Shown in pieces: positions 7,197-12,211 of a stretch of DNA of 12,211 nucleotides. Every line of letters begins with the position of its first letter. Position 1 is the stretch's first letter. The stretch comes from Monoraphidium neglectum. Lineage: Eukaryota > Chlorophyta > Chlorophyceae > Sphaeropleales > Selenastraceae. The DNA lies in NCBI RefSeq assembly GCF_000611645.1, contig NW_014013486.1:13695-25905 (forward strand), in the 5' to 3' direction. The position numbers were made by a program, and so were the translations under genes. Below the pieces are notes generated by a model. That model searched no databases and had not been told where the DNA came from. It saw only the letters and a list, made by a program, of their open reading frames with translations.

Positions 7197-9592
7197 GTGT
7201 AGGAACAGGGGAACGGGATGATCGGAACTGCGTCATCAGGTACAATCAGCGAGTAAGTAAGCAAGTGCAAGTGGAATCACAGCATGAGGTGCCTTTGGTT
7301 GGAGGCAAGAGCTGCTGCAGGGTGCGCAGTGACAGACAGCAAACCCATGCTTGGTCGGTTGGTTTGGTTCGCTAGAGCGACAGCTAGGGCGGCACGACAC
7401 GCTTGGCATCATCAGGGGGCCGTGCAAACGGGACACGCATGCACACGAACCATGCAGCACATGCATATACATACATAACTCGACTTCAAAATCACTCTTG
7501 CTCTTGCTCTCTCTGACTCACACACACAACCACACACATACACACACACGCACGCACACACGTGCCCACATGCACAACCAGATGCACCAGCACAACTGCC
7601 CACACATGTACACAACCGCACCCCAACCAAACGCACACACCTCTTCCGCGTGCCCCCCAGCTGCAGCAGCCGCTCCTCCTCTGCGCTGCGCTTGGCCTCA
7701 AACTCCTCCCTGGCGCGCTGGCTGATCTCGTTGAGCCGCGCAATGGCAGACTGCCGGCGCGACTCGAGCGGCCGCGCGCCTGGGAGCTCCCTGGACGCGG
7801 CGCGCCATTGTGGCGAACATGTGAATGTCGTGTGTGTGTGTGTGCGCGCGCGCGTGCGTGTGTGTGTGTGTGTGTGCGCGCGTGCGTGCAAGTCTGTGTA
7901 TGTATGTGTTGAATTCATGATTAATCAAGTGCTTGTCATGCGAGCAGGGGTACAACATAGCATGCAGGACGTGCGCTTGTACATGCAGCACCAACGGTGC
8001 AGTTGCAAGTTCCAGGCCATCAGGGACAAGGCAACAAGTGCTGGACTCTCCTGTTTATTGTGCGGCCATGCTGATGGGACCCACAAGGGCTACTATGAGG
8101 CTGGCAAAACCGGAGCGTGGCGGCGCGGGGCGCGGGGCCGCACCTGCCGACGTCGTCTCTCTGCAGGCGCGCGCGCGCCGCGCCCTCCAAAAGGGCCCCC
8201 AGGTGCGCCTGATAGGGTGGGGGTGAGGACAGGGCGCCGGGGGTCAGCACCAAATGTGAGCCTCGGGCCAAGCTCTGCTGAGCTTCAGACCCCTGAAAGT
8301 GACGAGGTGCGGTGGACTGTGAGCCGTTCAGGCAGACTATCTCCGAGGTCCGTCCTGCGGCCAGCCGGCGCACCTGCACGGCAGCTGCCAGGAAGCTGTG
8401 GACCTCGGCGTTGACCAGCTTGATGCCATTTTTGAGCGCCGCCGCGCACACCAGCTTCAGCAGCGGCGCCTGCGCCAGCAGCAGCTCCTCCTGCACGCAG
8501 ACCAAAAGGTGGCCAAACATGCGGGGCACGCGTCTGTTTCAAGCCCCTCCCGACAGTCAACGAAACTGAGCAATGATTCCACCGGGTGCCGCAGGCCCTT
8601 TGTAGCAGAAAATGTTGTGGCGCTGCTCCCAGGGGCGGCGCTTGAAACAGCCGCACGCTGTTTTGCCCCCCCCCCCCCCAAGGAGGGTTCAAAGGCTCCT
8701 CAAACCGTACAAATCGGGGCCCCCGGCCGCCCCTCCTGCCCCACTTGCCCCCCGCACGACCGCGTGCCTTGGCCGTGCCGGCGACCGTCTGCAGCTCCCG
8801 CCCCGCCGTCATGTCTTTGTCATTGACCAAGCCCTGCAGCACATCCATATGCTCCCCCTTGTTGCCAAAGAACAGATCCTCATCGCCAATCTTCTGCCGC
8901 TTCGCCGCCGGCCCGCTCGGCCCCGCAGGAGCTGGCGCCGCCGCCGCTGCCGCTGCCGCGGGCGCCGCGGGGGCGGGGGAGGGCAGCGCGCCGGCGGGCT
9001 GCGGGGCAGCCACGGGGCCCAGTGCGGGCCCAGCCGAGCCCGGGCGCTGCAGCTGGGCCGCGGCGGCGGCGGCGCGCTGCTGCTGCTGAGCGAGCATCGC
9101 CTGGACTTGCTCAGAGGACAGCGTACCAATCTGCCGCACCTGCGCGCCTTGCGGCTGCGCACCCGCGCCGACGCCGACGCCGACGCCCGGCGACGGTGGC
9201 CGCACCGCCTGCTGCTGCAGCAGCTGCTGTTGCCGCTGCTGATACTGCTGCAGAGTCATCATCTGCTGCTGCGGCTGCAACACCAGCATCGGCGCCGAAA
9301 GGTTGCCGGCGGGAGGGGTCACGGGGCGCTGCTGGTGCTGCGGCTGCTGCTGCAAGCGAACATGCGATTGCTGTTGCGGCTGCGGCAATTGCCGCTGGGG
9401 CTGCTGTTGTTGCTGCTGTTGGCGCAGCGCCTGTTGCTGGTGCTGGGGCTGCTGCGTCTGCTGCTGCTGCTGCGCCTGCGCCTGCTGCTGTGCCGCCTGC
9501 CACTGCTGCTGTTGCTGGAGCCTCTGGCGCTGTTGCTGCTGCATCGCCAACTGCTGCTGCAGGAGTTGCTGCTGCTGTGCTAGCTGCCATTG

Positions 9593-9631
<39 letters not shown>

Positions 9632-9667
9632 TTGCTGTTGCTGCTGCTGTTGGTTGCCGCCCTGCAT
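6624..9667 (-). CDS. TAF4: Transcription initiation factor TFIID subunit 4 (TAF4), five exons
   Basis: Exons 9667-8786, 8490-8374, 8208-8144, 7790-7641 and 7092-6624 (stop TGA) give about 560 residues. Residues 1-270 are low-complexity: a 21-Gln run after MQGGN, then Q-rich and A/P-rich sequence. Exons 2-3 carry the TAF4 histone-fold-like segment: AQAPLLKLV, then LKNGIKLVNAEVHSFLAAAV, then a helix ending LQRDDVGR. Exon 4 is a charged coiled-coil (RLNEISQRAREEFEAKR). Exon 5 has KSTLAAIG and, after a Gly-rich linker, the C-terminal motif IRVRDLISVMEREP (from residue 522). This order matches human and plant TAF4, which pairs with TAF12 in TFIID. Exons 2-5 have matching phases (0, 0, 2, 2). The exon 1 donor (GTCGCC, GT at 8785-8784) is weak; in-frame alternatives lie further on, for example TTT|GTACGG near 8706. 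An in-frame TAG at 9679-9677 supports ATG 9667, though an upstream exon is not excluded. Confidence 0.87.
7149..7195. repeat. (TG)n microsatellite in TAF4 intron 4, 3' part
   Basis: A 47-bp alternating run, almost pure TG from 7153 to 7194. On the TAF4 coding strand it is a CA tract ending about 55 nt before the exon 5 acceptor (AG at 7094-7093). Next to it are four AATG units (7131-7146) and a small inverted repeat, TTGATA/TATCAA, at about 7115-7132. Confidence 0.95.
7517..7562. repeat. CA-rich tract in TAF4 intron 4, 5' part
   Basis: Interrupted CA repeats with AC and GC variants. On the TAF4 coding strand this is a TG tract beginning about 78 nt after the exon 4 donor. It is complementary to CA tracts in the same intron (7149-7195) and in intron 3 (7829-7890). 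Looser CA-rich sequence extends towards 7640. Confidence 0.9.
7829..7890. repeat. 62-bp alternating TG/CG tract in TAF4 intron 3
   Basis: From C7829 to A7890 pyrimidine and purine alternate without interruption, mixing TG with several CG blocks (for example 7843-7854 and 7876-7882). This composition favours left-handed Z-DNA. It lies in intron 3, 38 nt before TAF4 exon 4, and reads as CA/CG on the coding strand. Confidence 0.95.
8666..8679. repeat. (C)14 homopolymer in TAF4 intron 1
   Basis: Fourteen consecutive C residues on the plus strand (G on the TAF4 coding strand) inside intron 1 (8785-8491). A run like this is prone to length error in sequencing, but as an intronic tract it does not affect the reading frame. 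Confidence 0.85.
9590..9652 (-). repeat. Polyglutamine tract at the N-terminus of TAF4
   Basis: Twenty-one consecutive CAG/CAA codons on the coding strand, residues 6-26, just after MQGGN. Further Q-rich sequence continues to about 9230. Low-complexity Q-rich N-termini are common in TAF4 proteins. Confidence 0.92.
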
Positions 9668-11147
9668 GGAGCGGTGCTACAAGCCGCCTGCCCAGAGCTG
9701 GCCGGCGCCTGAGAGGCTTGCAGCTGGTGGCGTCTCCGCAGCACTGGGCGGTACAGTAGTGCTTGCGCGGAACGAAGGCGGCCAGCCACACCCGTAACAC
9801 AGCCCCACCGCACCAGCCCCCAAAACTTGATCACGTCTCTCGCAACAGGGGACCTGACAGACAATGGGACGAGCGTGGCCTACGGTGTTGCATGCGCCAC
9901 TGCAGCGCTGGCGCTCGCGCCACCCCTGGAAGCAGTCGGCCCGAGCATCCGCCGCATAAGAGGCCTCATGGCATGCACACCTGCAGTTATCTCAAGCCCC
10001 TTGACGCGTCCTTCGAAGCCTGTACTGTCCTGGGTCTGCTAGATCGCGTTCAACAAAGCACGACGCCGGTTAGAGCTGCTGCAGTACTCCAAAGATGTAG
10101 CACAAAATACAGGCCACACGATAAGAATTCAGTTGAGGGTTCTCACACAGCCTTAATGAAAATGATCCAATCGCAATAGATCACATTCAAGCAATACAAA
10201 GCAGGTGACGATGACTTCATAGACGTGAATCTACTGGTGTGATTCAATGGCACTAGCTCCAGCGCGGGGGGCTTTGGCCGGTATGACATAGTGGGCTGCA
10301 CTCCTGCTGGGACGCGTGGCGCAATGCAGCCCGTTGTGCGAGCATGCAGCATGTATGGCCACAAACTTGCCCGTACGCAATTCAATCATGAGCATCATTG
10401 TTGGGTGGAAACAGCAAGGATGGAGTCAGCAGACCCACGGCATAGAGGAAGCAAGCAGCTCAAGCTGCTTGCATATTTGCACGACAATGCACCTGAAGAT
10501 GAAGCAGGCCGCCAAGACAAATGCACCGCTTATGATTCATGGATATGGAGGCTCTTGATTATCACATCAGCTTCTGATTCTCAATGATTAAGGTCGGATG
10601 ATGATAAAGGCGTACCATCCAGCATGCCTTCTCATGTCACCTTGCCCCAACGCATGACTTCTGTGTAAAGCTGTGACACCGAGTCTTAACAAGAATGGCG
10701 TCTCGTGGGCCAGTGTAGCCTTGCCTGCAATGGGTGGCACTGGGCTTTTGACTTGGTCAAAGTTAGGACAGCATGCTGACGCAAGAGAGTGGGGCTTGAA
10801 CCCTTTGATTCACATTCACCTTGTACCACATATTCCTATAAGTTTTTACTCGAACAGTGTGTGTTGGGAAAAATGTGCAGGGATGCCTGGTCTGGAGCAG
10901 GGTCTGCGGGTGTGCCTGCACCACTCACTTGAACGAGTGCCAAGCGCCACGGCCTCGACGCGGTGCGGTGCTTTTCCATACGTTCAAGTACTGGTTTATA
11001 CAAGCAATCAACTCAACCATACACATCGCGCTGACGCTTGGTTTGGCACAGGCGCAGGCTACCGTACTGGAGGGCCATTCTAAACTATTCGGAGGCTCAC
11101 GCAGCATATAAAGCTAGACACTTATCAATCGCATTGTCCCGAGCATC
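9668..11147. other. Intergenic region between divergent TAF4 and the ABC ATPase gene
   Basis: About 1.48 kb containing both promoters. The middle (about 10140-10900) is clearly less GC-rich than the genes around it. Open frames of 80-138 codons exist on both strands (for example plus 9763-10179 and 10291-10587), but none shows a recognisable motif or a supported exon structure. Some begin at GTG. A TGTAA word, the typical green-algal polyadenylation signal, sits at 10664-10668 on the plus strand without an obvious gene before it. No tRNA or snoRNA could be supported. Confidence 0.6.
11107..11112 (+). promoter_or_regulatory. TATA box candidate of the ABC ATPase gene
   Basis: TATAAA, within GCATATAAAGC, lies 41 nt before the ATG at 11148. 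A start site 25-30 nt downstream would fall at about 11132-11137, giving a very short 5' UTR of roughly 10-15 nt. Confidence 0.6.
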
Positions 11148-11375
11148 ATGCCGGTGCCCATAAGCATCACCCATCCACAGGGCGCGGGCCTCGTTGCGGC
11201 CAAGACAGCTGAGCTTCCTACAGAAGGTCCGTTCGCTAGGATCGCTAGGCTAAAGAAGGAGCAGGAGGCTGCAGCGCAGCAGGCATTGCAGGCTGCACAG
11301 CAAGCGCAGCCAAGCAGCGGCGATGCGGCAGTGGTTCCCAGCCCGGTCTCCAGCACAGCAGGACAGCAGCAGGCC

Positions 11376-11410
<35 letters not shown>

Positions 11411-12211
11411 GCAGGAGCCTGCTAGTAATGGCAGCAGCGCACCACCCTCCATACGCGTGCAGCACCTCGATTTTGCCTACCCTGGCCTGGGTGAGCTGCC
11501 GCCGGCGACCCTGGGGGCATTGAGAGGCTGACTGCGGCAGTGACGCCGCCACGTGCTGGCCTGCACCAGCACGCGCATGCAAGACAACCCCACAAGTACT
11601 GAAAACGCCATGCGAAGGCCAGACCTGGGAGATGATCAGCTTTATGGCTGTTGGCAGCCGCAGACCCCTGTGGCACACCTGTCTCCCCCTCCTCCCCCTT
11701 GCGCTCGCCCCATCAGCCCGTCCACCCCTCCCCGCCCACGCCTGCAAACCTTCTTGCCCCCCCTTCCCCCAGACGGTCGCCCCATCCCCGGCCAAGGGCC
11801 CCTCATAACTGACATGAACCTTGAGCTCGGCCCGGGCAGCAGGTGCCTGCTGATCGGCGCCAACGGCGCGGGCAAAACCACCCTACTGAAAATCTTGGGC
11901 GGCAAGCACATGGTGCCGCGGGTGAGCACAGACTGAGAAGGATAGCACAGCGCACACGCCTGGACACCGATAGCCTCGCCTCCCTGCGCCAGGGGCCCTT
12001 GCACCCACAGGGTGGAGCGCGGGTGCGGTGGTGCAGGGTACTTCCAGGAGGAGGGCCAGCGGCCGTGAGCTTCGGAGGCGGCGAAAAGCAGCCGGCGCGC
12101 CGGCTGCCGTACAAGTTTGCCTGCTGTTGCCACAAATTCTTTGGCTCGAGCCGCAATTGCTCGAGACCCGGTCGCACCACGCAGCAGCCGTGCCCCACCC
12201 CGCCCCGCCCC
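11148..12211 (+). CDS. Soluble ABC ATPase, ABCI19/20/21 (CAF16-like) family, first two exons (runs off right edge)
   Basis: Exons 11148-11490 and 11773-11921 encode 164 residues; the gene continues beyond the window. The exon 1 donor is CTGG|GTGAGC and the acceptor is CCCCCAG. The split codon G|AC restores [18 protein letters not shown], which closely follows plant ABCI20/21. Exon 2 has Walker A GANGAGKT (143-150) and then [11 protein letters not shown], diagnostic of this group. The Q-loop, signature, Walker B and H-loop lie downstream and are not in the window. The family is a lone nucleotide-binding domain with no membrane segments; Arabidopsis members are soluble, and yeast CAF16 is linked to the CCR4-NOT complex. 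Residues 1 to about 101 are an N-terminal extension with a charged helix ([16 protein letters not shown]) and a polyglutamine tract, longer than I recall for plants. After donor GT 11922 no exon could be recognised up to 12211. Confidence 0.88.
11364..11414 (+). repeat. Polyglutamine tract in the ABC ATPase N-terminal extension
   Basis: CAG/CAA codons for residues 73-89, interrupted once by Ala76. The tract sits between the charged N-terminal helix and the start of the ATPase domain ([12 protein letters not shown], from residue 102). It is probably a disordered, length-variable linker outside the catalytic fold. Confidence 0.9.

Noticed and set aside
8612..9583. Plus-strand 323-codon frame rich in Leu and Arg
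   Set aside because: It is the antisense shadow of the glutamine-rich TAF4 exon 1, with no motif of its own.
9303..9797. Plus-strand frame with a long cysteine run
   Set aside because: Cysteine here is another reading of the CTG repeat opposite the TAF4 polyglutamine codons.
10291..10587. Possible small plus-strand gene of 98 codons ending 77 nt before a TGTAA word
   Set aside because: The frame starts at GTG, not ATG, has no recognisable domain and no promoter element close by. The signal word alone is weak support.
10597..10604. GATGATGA resembling a snoRNA box C
   Set aside because: No box D (CTGA) lies at the right distance and no terminal stem was found.
10791..10803. Minus-strand match to the tRNA B box (GGTTCAAGCCC)
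   Set aside because: No A box, acceptor stem or anticodon arm can be built around it, and the T stem is poor.
11922..12211. Third exon of the ABC ATPase gene within the window
   Set aside because: Candidate AG sites near 12010 and 12047 lead to sequence that does not match the expected continuation after GGKHMV, so this stretch is treated as intron.
1..12211. Mobile elements, CRISPR arrays, viral or toxin genes
   Set aside because: No transposase, reverse transcriptase, integrase, terminal repeats, regularly spaced repeats or viral proteins were recognised on either strand.

Overview
The window looks like nuclear DNA from a GC-rich green alga (Chlorophyta, probably a core chlorophyte such as Chlorophyceae or Trebouxiophyceae). 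Three things point there. Genes are broken by many short GT-AG introns. One gene encodes a plastid-targeted ribosomal protein with an N-terminal transit peptide. CAG/CTG, CGG and CA/TG repeats are abundant in exons and introns. The species cannot be named from the sequence alone. No bacterial operon, transposon, CRISPR array, tRNA or rRNA was found.

Layout: four genes. (1) Minus strand, 4140 to the left edge: the N-terminal part of a WDR11-like WD40 protein, rebuilt here as nine supported exons plus one tentative exon. (2) Plus strand, 4519-6049: a complete five-exon gene for plastid 30S ribosomal protein bS20 (170 aa). It is head-to-head with WDR11 across a 378-bp shared upstream region. (3) Minus strand, 9667-6624: a complete five-exon gene for the TFIID subunit TAF4 (about 560 aa), with a glutamine-rich N-terminal half and the conserved TAF4 C-terminal region. 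It converges on bS20 across 574 bp. (4) Plus strand, 11148 to the right edge: the first two exons of a soluble ABC ATPase of the plant ABCI19/20/21 (CAF16-like) group, with a polyglutamine N-terminal extension. It is divergent from TAF4 across about 1.48 kb of less GC-rich DNA with no convincing gene.

The four genes share no obvious pathway: vesicle tethering, plastid translation, RNA polymerase II initiation, and a soluble ABC ATPase. The region reads as ordinary housekeeping gene space. Exon models were built by hand from splice sites, reading phase and remembered family similarity, so they need transcript confirmation. The most interesting non-coding structure is in TAF4: exon 4 is flanked by complementary CA and TG tracts in the neighbouring introns, and one of these is a 62-bp uninterrupted alternating pyrimidine-purine run. 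Also notable are a CTG/CCG repeat just inside a WDR11 5' splice site and the uniform phase-0, AG|GT intron architecture of the bS20 gene.
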